Notes: generated from the letters alone by a model not told the origin. 10,040 bases of DNA from Euperipatoides rowelli (GCA_003024985.2 PXIH01S0000885.1); one strand, 5' to 3'. Counted from the first letter of the stretch, positions 1-7,744 are shown. Translations and numbers: made by a program.

Positions 1-523
1 GTACATGTTTCCTGAAACTTGATTGGTTAACCAAAGTTGTGTAAACAATCAAAAAAAGGTTATTTCATTTCTTGATTACACTGTTCAACACACAAAATGT
101 TATGGAGATGAGAGTAGCTAATCTTTACTAAATCAGGGCCACTGAATTCAAAAATGACATTGAAATTTTCAGATTAGCTCCAGTTTTCGAATTACAGCCA
201 TGGTCTTAATTTACAGTATCAACTTATAACAGTTGTCAACACTGCAAGTGGTTATCACAGAAACTCCATTTTATACTTTTAAAAAACATAAAAATTCTCT
301 TTAGTTTCATCCTGATTAAGAGTTAAATTTGAAAATTTAGTTTATAATTTAATAAAATAACAAATTGACATCAGCGAGTAATAATTATTTCAATTTTTAA
401 TGTAAAACTTGTAGATTTAGTGGTCATATTTAACTGTGTCTCCAAGTTATTCCATGGAAATTGTGTTGTGATGTAAAGTTTCAGCTGCTTTGGTGTCTCA
501 TAACTTGTTCATATTTGTAAAAA
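1..523. other. Noncoding 5' flank of the 524-2242 pseudogene
   Basis: No coding sequence is recognisable here. The stretch is AT-rich and contains the left member (78-90) of a 13-bp inverted repeat whose partner lies downstream of the pseudogene. If that pair marks the termini of a transposon, positions 79-523 are its 5' noncoding region. The first 60 bases share short matches (for example AAGTTGTGTAA) with 7645-7670, which may mean a common dispersed repeat, but the similarity is too short to be sure. Confidence 0.5.
78..90 (+). repeat. Left 13-bp terminal inverted repeat candidate
   Basis: ACACTGTTCAACA is an exact reverse complement of 2411-2423. TTA at 76-78 overlaps its first base and may be the target duplication. 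Confidence 0.4.
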
Positions 524-2242
524 ATGTCCTGTAAGTGGTTAAATTATAAATAACCCGGATAACTTCTGCTATATTTGTGGTGAAGTTACATTTGCTTCAA
601 GAAAGTGTTCAATTACTCTAACTCTAAAAAAAGGCATATTTCTTGTATTTTGGTTGTAAGGTGGGGAACCAGGGCAAAAAATGGTCAACACATATGTGCT
701 GCACTATTTGCTCATCAAAACTCAATGTGTGGGTGCATACAACGTCCTTTTCCATGCACCCACATATCAAAACTCAATGTGTGGGTGCATGGAAAAGGAC
801 GGTGTATGCAGTTTGGAGTGCCCGTGATTTGGAGGGAACCCACCAATAACAGTATTGACTGTTATTTCTGCATGTTGCCTCCTATTAAAAAAGTTATTTC
901 AATGAATAAAATATCAACACTTGTGTAACCTACCTTAGTGTACCATGTGCAATGTGGCCTGTATTTCATGGTGAAGAACTTCCTTTTCCTGAACTTCCAG
1001 AAAATATTTGTATGGACTCTGATGATATTAGCAGTGTTTCTTCAAACATAAAAAAACCACAGCCATCTACTTCAAGAGATGCAGTTACTTGCCAGCCACA
1101 AACTTCTCCAATCACAAGGTGAACTCAATGACCTCATCAGGATCTTGAACTTCCAAAAAATAAGGCATAACTTTTGGCATCAAGGTTACATCAGTGACAA
1201 CATTTTGCTCAAGAAATAAAAGATTTGCACAATTATTTACAACTGAGGGTGATTTCACTTAGTGCAAAGGCATTGATGGCCTGATGGATGCAATGAATGT
1301 GAAGCACAGTCCTGATCAGTGGTGACTATTCATTAATGCTTGAAAGTTAAGTCTAAAAGCAGTCCTCTTACACAATGGAAATAACTTCCCATCCATTCCT
1401 ATGGCATATGCTACCATCAAAAAAAAAAACTTATACAAATTTGAACATCTTGGTAGGAGTAAACTACAAGAAGTACCTGTGGGACATATGTGCTGATTTC
1501 AAGGTAATTGTAATTTTATTAGGATTGTAAGCTGTCTACACCAAGTATTGTTGTTTCCTGTGTGTTTGGGATAGCCGTGCATGAGACACCCACTATGCTT
1601 GGGAAAGTTGGCCCCAAAGACAGTCATTAAGACCTGGAATAAAAAATGTTGAAGAAAAGCTATTGATAGAGCCAACCAAAGTTTTTCTCCCCCCACTAGA
1701 TATCAAGTTGGGACTTATGAAAAATTTAGTAAAAGCTTTGGATGGGAAAGGCCCTGAATTCATGTACCTACGTGAAAAATTTCCCCGGCTCAGCTTTGAG
1801 AAAGTCAAAGCAGGATTGTCCATTGGTCCACAAATCAGGCAACTTTTTAAAGATGGTCAGTTTGAAGCAGTGCTAAGTGACAAGGAGAAAGCAGCATGGC
1901 AATCTTTTAAAAACGTTTCAAATGGTTTTCTGGAAAATTTCAAAACTGAAAATTTCAAAGAACTTGTAAAAGATCTGATGAATTCATATGAACAGCTGGG
2001 GTGCAATAGGCTATGTCATTGAAAATTCACTTTTTGAAATCACACTTGGATTTCTTCCCACCAAATTGTGGTACTGTGAGTGACGAACATGGGGAGTATT
2101 TCCATCAAGATATTTCAGTGATTGAGCACAGGTACAAAAGGAAATGGAGCACTGCCATGTTAGGTGATTCCTGTTGGATGGTGAAAGGGATGCTCCTGAA
2201 ACAGAATACTGTAGACAGGCCAAAAGAAGACACTGCCATTAA
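524..2242 (+). pseudogene. Decayed copy of a multi-copy uncharacterised invertebrate protein family (possible DDE transposase)
   Basis: Conserved blocks can be followed in order across frames. They include DNFCYICGEVTF (558), YFGCKVGNQGKKW (643), VPVIWREPTNNSIDCYFC (about 820-870), DLELPKNKA (1141), LKAVLLHNGN (1353), WDICADFKV (1486), TKYCCFLCVWDSR (1540), LPPLDIKLGLMKN (about 1690), EKFPRLS, GPQIRQLFKDGQF, SLKIHFLKSHLDFFP (2016), SDEHGEYFHQ (2079) and DAPETEYCRQAKRR (2189). From memory these match abundant uncharacterised proteins in arthropod, cnidarian and molluscan genomes; the biochemical role is unknown to me. The probable start is ATG 524 (MSCK) and the stop is TAA 2240, roughly 550 residues with no introns. 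In-frame stops are at 1168, 1195, 1260, 1323, 1341, 1528 and 1582. Frame changes lie near 551, 632, 739, 928, 1117, 1141, 1221, 1425, 2006 and 2187. The longest open piece is 1663-2022. AATAAA follows at 2275. It is certainly non-functional; the family assignment is firm, the function inferred. Confidence 0.85.
714..810 (+). repeat. Composite direct and inverted repeat with a 52-bp insertion
   Basis: A 25-base sequence at 714-738 is repeated exactly at 766-790. The segment 734-764 is the reverse complement of 780-810 with one mismatch in 31, leaving a 15-base loop. Removing 52 bases (739-790) lets the protein blocks flow from KLNVWVH into GKGRCMQFGVP in one frame, as the family expects. The insertion shifts the frame by one and is therefore a secondary lesion inside the pseudogene. 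The geometry (forward copy, inverted copy, forward copy) is that of a replication template switch. Confidence 0.85.
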
Positions 2243-2274
2243 GATTAATAATTTTGTATTTATATTTTATTCTA

Positions 2275-2280
2275 AATAAA
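2275..2280 (+). promoter_or_regulatory. AATAAA polyadenylation hexamer
   Basis: AATAAA lies about 33 bases after the pseudogene stop and is followed by an A-rich stretch. It would suit the original gene's 3' end, but such hexamers are common by chance in DNA this AT-rich. Confidence 0.35.
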
Positions 2281-2410
2281 AAATGTAAAAGTGCTATTTT
2301 CTTGAAAACAAGAGCTAATCACTCACTTTAAGCATCATTTTCATGTTCAGTGACTCAAAAAACATAGATATATCATACACCTTTCACATAACATTCAATC
2401 ACTAAAAATT

Positions 2411-2423
2411 TGTTGAACAGTGT
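2411..2423 (-). repeat. Right 13-bp terminal inverted repeat candidate
   Basis: TGTTGAACAGTGT is the exact reverse complement of 78-90. The longer string AATTTGTTGAACAGT at 2407-2421 recurs at 4498-4512, which would suit a repeated transposon terminus. Confidence 0.4.
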
Positions 2424-2462
2424 TATCATAGGGTTGGGGCAGAGTGGATTTAGTTCGGAGTA

Positions 2463-2541
2463 GGAGTTAGGGTTCAAGGTTAGGGTGAAGGTTAGAACTT
2501 TAAATAAAATAAAAATCCTGCTATCCCTTTTAGTCAGTCAT
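2463..2541 (+). repeat. Dispersed repeat, copy A
   Basis: A GTTAGGGTT-rich stretch leads into a TAAATAAAAT tract and CTGCTATCC, then TTTTAGTCA. The same order, with many substitutions, occurs at 7745-7823 in the same orientation. Weaker matches around GCACCTG and GGCTAG suggest that both copies extend some 300 bases further. This is an old interspersed repeat of unknown class. Confidence 0.55.
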
Positions 2542-4692
2542 GCGCAGTTCTTGCAAATTACACTAAAAGGATCAGCTTATAGGCAGTTGTAATTACATAC
2601 AGTATATTGCTCAGTTGTGTTAGTTGTTAATGCATTGTATATGCACCTGGGTGAAGAGGGAGATAGGGTGAAGGATGGATGGTAATAGGATTATCATAAA
2701 TAAGATCATACATGGGGCATGTGTGACCTTATGTATGATGAACTAACCGGCTAGTAACCTGCCTATCTATTCAATCAGTATAATTTCTTTTGATCTAACA
2801 AAACTTGACTGTTATAAACACTATTGACTTACTTCCTGGTATCTCCTGGTATCTGTCGTTCTAGATGGATGTCTTAGGTAAGCTCTGCCTCTTAAAAATA
2901 TCCGATAGTTTTAATGCTGATAAGAAATTTGAATACTCTTCACATAAAATATTTTTAGTGTAATTTTGGCCTTGGAAAATCTATAAAGTACAATGAATGA
3001 TGTTGCTAGATTGGTCATCTTATTCAGTTCTGTTTAGACTACATTTTTTTTTTTTTGCAAAAATAAAGGAATATGAAGTTTTTTTTTTTTTTTGTTTCTT
3101 TTTCAAGGTCAGTTATTTAGAATAAGCAGTCGGCATGTATTTAATATATGTTCATAATCCTTTAATTATTCACGTACTGTTGACAAAGTTATTTAGCTAA
3201 AGTCCATATTCAAAAATCCATTATGATTTAAAGGAGAACAATAGATTGGTAATCTTAATTATACCATATGGAAATCTATTTTGATAAGCACTATATAAAA
3301 ATTAATAACAATAAAAATATATTCCAAATTATGCTTCTTGAGGATTTCATGAAGAGTGATGAAGTGAAAAGACATACTTTACATACGAATTTGGTTCCAA
3401 TCTTCAAGTTTATGGTATATGTCCTTTACGAAATAGCAGCAGTTAATATTACAAATGCATAGTCTATCTATTTTTCTTCTTGAAGTTTGAAACATCCCAA
3501 TACAGCAGTATCCAATCCTTTATGACAAATAGTTTAATAGGTTGACATATAAATAAATGAAGCTTGGAAAAATATCATCTAAGTTATTTAACAGAAAATA
3601 TATCGTATTTCTTGTTTAACGTGAAACTCTTTTTTCTCATATAACATATTATTAAAAATGTAATGTAGATTTATCTCGTGGCTGTTCAATTGTAAGATCA
3701 GTCAATTATAATTAAATAATCTTATACAATAAAAGTAATCTAATAATTCTGTGTGAAGAAGAGTTCTATAAACAGTAAGCAATTTATAACTTTTGAAAAT
3801 AAAATTGTATTAGAAAAATATAAATAAATACTTTTGACGTTAAGGTGTCACAATTCTATTAACAATCAATAAAATTTTCTTACAAATTGATTAATATTTA
3901 ATATCTGGATACATTATACTTTTGAATTTTATTTTCACTTGATTATAGATAAAAATGATTGATTAGATTTTACATTTTGACAGTTCGAAGATTTTATTTG
4001 CTAAAATGTTTTGAATTTATTTCTGACATCTTATTATCTGTAATTTAGAATACTAAAAATTAAATAAAAAATAAAAAAGATTTTTAGAGAAATAGAAATT
4101 AGTGTTGTTTTGTATTATTTTATACCTGTCACTCTATTTTAGCCTCCATTTTTTTTTTTTTTTTAATAAGCCTATTCTGATCTTGTAATTAACAGGGCGG
4201 ATGTTATTGAAATTTTGAGAACAATAAATCCTTATGTTCTTTAACAACATTACTTTATCTCTCACACATTCTGGAATTTTGGTATATATTTAAAATATAA
4301 AATTACAACTTGATATAGCCTAAACACCTAGATTGTAGTAGGCCTATTAATAAATTCTTTCTAATGTATAGTTGATTAAATCTAATAAATTACTATTTAT
4401 ATATAGTTTATACATTTATATGTGCATTAATACTTCATAGTGATTATGTCAAGACAATGTAGTGTTTAAAAATACATTATTAAAACTACAAAATTTCAAT
4501 TTGTTGAACAGTATGGAAAGAAATCTATGTATTTGTATATTAAGAACATTGATGAAAAGTGAAAGGACCCAAATTCAGATCTTGATGTGAACTAGGTCCA
4601 CAATTTATTTGTTAAATTGATTTGCACTTGCCTATACGCAGTGAAATTGACAAATAGACTTTTTATATATTGGTGATTATATGGTGATTAAA
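2542..4692. other. AT-rich noncoding stretch
   Basis: No protein family, RNA gene or element termini are recognisable here. It contains T-runs near 3042-3056, 3079-3093 and 4149-4164, and a tandem TCCTGGTATC pair near 2835-2855. A 64-codon open frame at 3268-3462 has the composition of translated AT-rich DNA and no recognisable motif, so it is not called. A 15-base match to the 2407-2421 terminus lies at 4498-4512. Confidence 0.6.
4498..4512 (+). repeat. Third copy of the candidate transposon-end motif
   Basis: AATTTGTTGAACAGT is identical to 2407-2421, the inner side of the candidate right terminus, and is followed by A instead of G. It may be the end of a non-autonomous or truncated relative. 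No matching left end was found nearby. Confidence 0.3.
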
Positions 4693-4822
4693 TAAACCCA
4701 CCTACTGAACCCCACCCACCTGGATAACCTCCATACACCTGCTAAACCACATTCATCAGTATAACCATCCACATATAGAACCCCCACCCACCTGCTGAAC
4801 CCCAACATATGCAGAACCCTCA
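4693..4822 (+). repeat. Degenerate C-rich minisatellite, about 18-20 bp units
   Basis: Variants of CCACCCACCTGCTGAACC recur about seven times, clearest at 4697-4712 and 4784-4801, with decayed units between such as CCATACACCTGCTAAACCA. The C-rich composition differs sharply from the surrounding AT-rich DNA. It directly precedes the gypsy-like fragment. Confidence 0.65.
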
Positions 4823-4892
4823 CATTAAATTTTTTTTATCTATGGCGGTTGGTCAGGCCAAAAACAGTGAAAAGGAGGGGGGGGGGGTCAAA

Positions 4893-5445
4893 GAGATAAC
4901 GTGGGCAATTAAACTTAAATCTAAAATAACGGTAGAACAATGGCTCATATTCATTGAAAACAAAATATTGATTCCAAATACACTCAGAAAACAAAATGCT
5001 GACACTTCTGCGTGAGATGCACTTCGGAGTAATTAAAAACACACACACACACAAAAATAAACAATTAGTTCATTGTCCCAAAATGTCTAAAGACATTGAA
5101 AAGCTATCTTTAAATGTAGGATGAGAAAAATACAGATGTTCCAAGACAAAAGAGAGCATTATTCATAGACTAATTTCAATATTTCCTGTTAAAGTTCTTG
5201 GGGTAGACATGGGCTGGGGTGGATTATCTAGTTCCCACAAGTTTCAGAACAAAATGTTAAACATTATAAAGTTAAAATGTAAAATGTCAAGGAAAGTTAT
5301 TGAAAAATTAAAGCCAGTTTTTGCTAATCATGGTATTCAAAAAANCAAAATGTTAAACATTATAAAGTTAAAATGTAAAATGTCAAGGAAAGTTATTGAA
5401 AAATTAAAGCCAGTTTTTGCTAATCATGGTATTCAAAAAAATTAA
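4893..5445 (+). pseudogene. Ty3/gypsy pol fragment: zinc-binding region and start of the integrase core
   Basis: Recognised blocks are KILIPNTLRK (about 4963-4992), LLREMHFGVIK (5005), VHCPKMSKDIEK (5068), EKYRCSKTKE (5125), a GVD motif near 5200 carrying the presumed first catalytic Asp, and VIEKLKPVFANHGI (about 5300, repeated at 5396). From memory these match the region from the pol linker into integrase of Ty3/gypsy elements, which insert retrotransposon cDNA into the genome. Damage is heavy: a frame change near 4991-4995, a stop at 5122 falling on the CxxC motif (first Cys also lost), and Arg at the position of the first zinc-binding His. CA repeats have expanded in frame at 5039-5052. 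A 95-bp duplication around an N at 5345 lies inside. This is a dead remnant. Confidence 0.8.
5250..5440 (+). repeat. Exact 95-bp tandem duplication around a single N
   Basis: Positions 5250-5344 and 5346-5440 are identical base for base, separated only by the N at 5345. The 96-base period preserves the reading frame of the integrase fragment. Identical copies on either side of a lone N, inside otherwise old and decayed sequence, suggest overlapping contig ends joined without merging rather than a biological duplication. Confidence 0.9.
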
Positions 5446-5865
5446 TATGTCTTTTGCTAGTTGTGAATTTAGGCAGTTTGCCCATGATTGGGGGTATAGA
5501 TCAATCAATCACAGGTCCTAACTAGTCTCAGGAAAATGGCTTTGCTGATAAAATGGTTGGTGTGGCTAAATCAATAATTAAAAAGGGTATAGAAACAAAG
5601 TGAGATTTGCAACTGGAGTATAGAAATAACCCAATAGAAGGGATGATGTCAGCTCCATCACAAATACTAAGTAGTCAACTATTGAGAAAAAAAATTACCT
5701 TTAACTTCAGAAAGTGAAATAGACTCTCAAATACAAAACATTTGAACAAAAGAAAAAAACTATTACAATCAACATACTAAAAGAAGAAAGTCACCAATGC
5801 CAGGGTGAACAAAGAATGGAAACCTGCAGTGGTAAGTAAAATCACAAAGCACCTATCATATATAG
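5446..5865 (+). pseudogene. Ty3/gypsy pol fragment: integrase core end and C-terminal region
   Basis: Blocks in order are SFASCEFRQFAHDWGY (5450, frame 2), ENGFADKMVGVAKSIIKKG (5532, frame 0), LEYRNNPIEGM (about 5610) and NKEWKPAVVSKITKHLSY (from about 5808). These match the integrase segment after the second catalytic Asp, the SNGxAE helix, the LLEYRNTP block and the WxPA C-terminal block of Ty3/gypsy elements. The SDNG segment with the second catalytic Asp is missing at about 5440-5449, and the expected catalytic Glu reads Asp (FADKMVG). Several stops occur, for example in KGIETK followed by TGA. The fragment is cut at 5865 by a hAT-type MITE and resumes at 6310. Confidence 0.75.
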
Positions 5866-6301
5866 CAGGGATTCACAACCCTGTGCCCGCAGGCACCATG
5901 GCACACGTCAACCACTTTGTTTGTGCCCACCACTGTTCGATCACAAAAGGAAAGCTTGTCCATGTTAATGTGGCAGTGTCCGGATCCCATTGATTTAGAT
6001 TGTGAGTGGNTAGGCAACCAATTTTAGGAAGTTGTTTTCTTGTAAATCTACCTCTTTAATTTCCCCTTCTGTGCCAAGTTAACATAGATGAACTTGAGTG
6101 CAATACATGCAGATAGCCAAATTGAGTAGTGGTGGGGATAGTTAGTGAACTGCCTAAATACAGGTGACACAATCCAGATTCTACCTCGTTTTTGACATCT
6201 ACACATGTATTTTTGTCATTATGGAAAAATATAAATGGTGCCCGCCACACTACCGGTAATTTATAATGTGTTCTAGGGTACAAAAAGGTTGGAAACCCCT
6301 G
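5866..6301. mobile_element. Non-autonomous hAT-type element (MITE), 436 bp
   Basis: The ends are CAGGGATTCACAACC (5866-5880) and GGTTGGAAACCCCTG (6287-6301), which match as inverted repeats at 12 of 15 positions. They have the CAGGG...CCCTG shape typical of animal hAT elements. An exact 8-bp duplication, ATATATAG, flanks it at 5858-5865 and 6302-6309, the hAT length. Subterminal GGCACCAT segments occur in inverted orientation (5892-5899 and the complement near 6237-6244). There is no transposase inside; an open frame on the minus strand at 6056-6283 is incidental. It contains an N at 6010. It interrupts a gypsy pol fragment. Confidence 0.9.
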
Positions 6302-6309
6302 ATATATAG

Positions 6310-6370
6310 CCTAATAACTACAGAGTCTGGTTGGACCTATAGATGAAATATGTATGATATCATGTCCAAA
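6310..6370 (+). pseudogene. Continuation of the gypsy pol C-terminus after the MITE
   Basis: TTESGWTYRR-like residues (from 6317) followed by TGA at 6344 and NMYD fit the end of the Ty3/gypsy pol C-terminal region, where a SYxVxTxxGxxYRRNR motif is usual. The upstream half (HLSY) ends at 5864, immediately before the MITE. The two halves therefore belong to one older element split by the insertion, with a small additional indel. Confidence 0.65.
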
Positions 6371-6620
6371 AACAAACCATCAATCAGCAAATTGGAAACA
6401 AATTTTGATGAACTTGCACTTTGAAGCAATCAGTAAAATAATTAAGACTCTGGAAAGTGCATATAAGAACTCCACTGTAGGTCATTATAGAATTAGAAGT
6501 AGGTGTCAAAATGCAAGTGTGGCATAAATATATAATTATTTCTCTGCCTCTTTCAATCATTAATTAATTGTTTCTCCTTATTCCTTAAACATTCTAAATT
6601 TCTAATTTTTCAAGTCTATC
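6371..6620 (+). other. Possible gypsy pol end, polypurine tract and LTR start
   Basis: No clear protein block is visible after 6370. A purine-rich run at 6489-6503 is followed by TGTC at 6504 and a TATA-like ATAAATATATAA near 6524-6535. This order (pol end, polypurine tract, TG-starting LTR with TATA box) is what a gypsy 3' end would show, but there is no second LTR in the window to prove it. Confidence 0.25.
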
Positions 6621-6628
6621 TTCTAATT

Positions 6629-6937
6629 CAGTGTTTCCAAATTAAATTTGGCCACAGAACCCTTTCAAACTCTTTAAAAATTTGTGGAACCCCAACCTTA
6701 AGTTTTGGCTGCAATATGGCTTCTCTTGCACTTGTTTCTCATGCACTTCCCTAGAATATCTTCTCTATGCTGTTTTAGCTTCTGTAGTCAGGTATGCATT
6801 GCAGTACTTACAATCCAGAAATGTTTAATTCCTTTTTTTTAAATATTCCAATATTATTGTAATGTAATTTTCTCATGGAACCTTAATGTTCACCTCATGA
6901 ATGCCAGTGTTCCACGAACTTTATTTGGAAAACATTG
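6629..6937. mobile_element. Second, older hAT-like MITE, about 309 bp
   Basis: The left end CAGTGTTTCCAAAT (6629-6642) and the right end ATTTGGAAAACATTG (6923-6937) are inverted repeats with one substitution and one indel. The similarity continues inwards (AAATTTGGCCACAGAAC against the complement of GTTCCACGAACTTTATTT). The flanks TTCTAATT (6621-6628) and ATCTAATT (6939-6946) match at 7 of 8 positions, consistent with an aged 8-bp duplication offset by one base. There is no coding capacity. Confidence 0.65.
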
Positions 6938-6946
6938 AATCTAATT

Positions 6947-7130
6947 TATTCACAGGAATTTATTATTCATTTCATACATGATAGTTGTAGTATCTTAACT
7001 AACATTCTCCTCTAATAAATTTATAATATACTCTTTACTTGACTTAATTTTCAACATTTAGATGTCTATCACTTTTTCTTACCTTCTTCAAATACTCAGT
7101 TTAAACCGCTATTGTCAGAAAGAAACAAAC
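6947..7130. other. AT-rich spacer
   Basis: I see no recognisable gene or repeat here. Confidence 0.5.
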
Positions 7131-7136
7131 TATGTC

Positions 7137-7220
7137 TCGGTTTCATAGTCGAGTGGTATTATCACTTGTCTTATGAAACCGAAGGCATGTGCTGGGGAAA
7201 CAGGTTCGATCCCCGGCTAG
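7137..7220 (+). repeat. tRNA-like SINE head (degenerate tRNA)
   Basis: TAGTCGAGTGG (7146-7156) fits a pol III A box and GGTTCGATCCC (7203-7213) fits a B box, followed by CCGGCTAGGGCA as in a tRNA 3' half. The A-to-B spacing is about a dozen bases longer than in a normal tRNA. The T stem is mismatched and the 5' and 3' acceptor halves do not pair, so this is not a functional tRNA gene. An unrelated 3' tail follows to about 7310, as in a SINE. An 11-bp inverted repeat (7137-7147 and 7172-7182) lies in the head. Confidence 0.6.
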
Positions 7221-7744
7221 GGCAGTTATGGAACGTTTTTTTCCCTAACTGTGACAGCTCGCTTTGGGTTTTTACCAAGTATACTGTCCTTTACAAATAA
7301 GTTATTAACCTGTAATCTAAATTGATAGAATTTGTTAATAATTTGAACTGTTGGTTTATCAAAAAAAATACATCTATTCTCCCGTTGGATAGATTTTTTT
7401 TTTTTTTAAAATAACCAAAACATTGTCCATTGTACTTATAGTCAAATTAATTAACTAACTTACTATCTGAAGGATAAGAAGCCATACTTCAAGTCTACTT
7501 AATACAATCTGGTATACATAATAAATATGAATTTACAACCAATTAAATGTTTTAAATCATAAAAATAATAATCTAGTGTCTATATAGCAAACTCCTGAGA
7601 ACCATTGCACCCAAAAACAGCCATGGATTGGGTAACGGTGGGCTGACGTAAGTTGTGTAAAAATGGTCAAAAATCGTTTAAAATAGGTTTATTGCACCTC
7701 TAGATTAGCATAATGTTGTGACATAGTAGGTTTAATACACAATA
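7221..7744. other. AT-rich stretch with possible SINE tail
   Basis: From 7221 to about 7310 is a likely SINE body or tail (TTTTTTTCCC, then GGGTTTTTACC). The rest has T-runs (7387-7398) and no recognisable coding or RNA signal. Positions 7620-7744 may be the upstream part of dispersed repeat copy B. Confidence 0.4.

Larger units (their letters stand above)
78..2423 (+). mobile_element. Candidate DNA transposon enclosing the pseudogene
   Basis: The 13-bp sequence at 78-90 (ACACTGTTCAACA) is exactly reverse-complemented at 2411-2423. Trimmed by one base, the ends read CACTG...CAGTG with TTA immediately outside on both sides (76-78 and 2423-2425), as expected for a 3-bp target duplication. A second short match (AATGTTATG) lies inside both ends at different distances. 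The pair brackets the whole pseudogene, with 446 bases before its ATG and 181 after its stop. CACTA-type elements have CACT-type ends and 3-bp duplications, so a relative of that group is one reading. Coincidence is possible because the match is short and the sequence AT-rich. Confidence 0.4.

Noticed and set aside
1499-1823. Two minus-strand open frames opposite the pseudogene
   Set aside because: The plus strand here carries the conserved family blocks; the minus-strand frames are shadows.
3268-3462. Plus-strand 64-codon open frame
   Set aside because: Lys/Asn/Ile-rich composition is expected from AT-rich DNA; no motif, no neighbouring gene and no extension through splice sites that I could support.
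4836-5054. Minus-strand 72-codon open frame
   Set aside because: It is antisense to the gypsy pol blocks and includes the CA repeat; its Cys-Val run is repeat-derived.
6056-6283. Minus-strand 75-codon open frame
   Set aside because: It lies wholly inside the 436-bp hAT-type MITE, which has no transposase similarity.
7137-7220. Functional tRNA gene
   Set aside because: A and B boxes are present, but the acceptor ends and T stem do not pair and box spacing is too long for a normal tRNA.
7112-7300. Plus-strand 62-codon open frame
   Set aside because: It crosses the tRNA-like SINE head and has no protein similarity.
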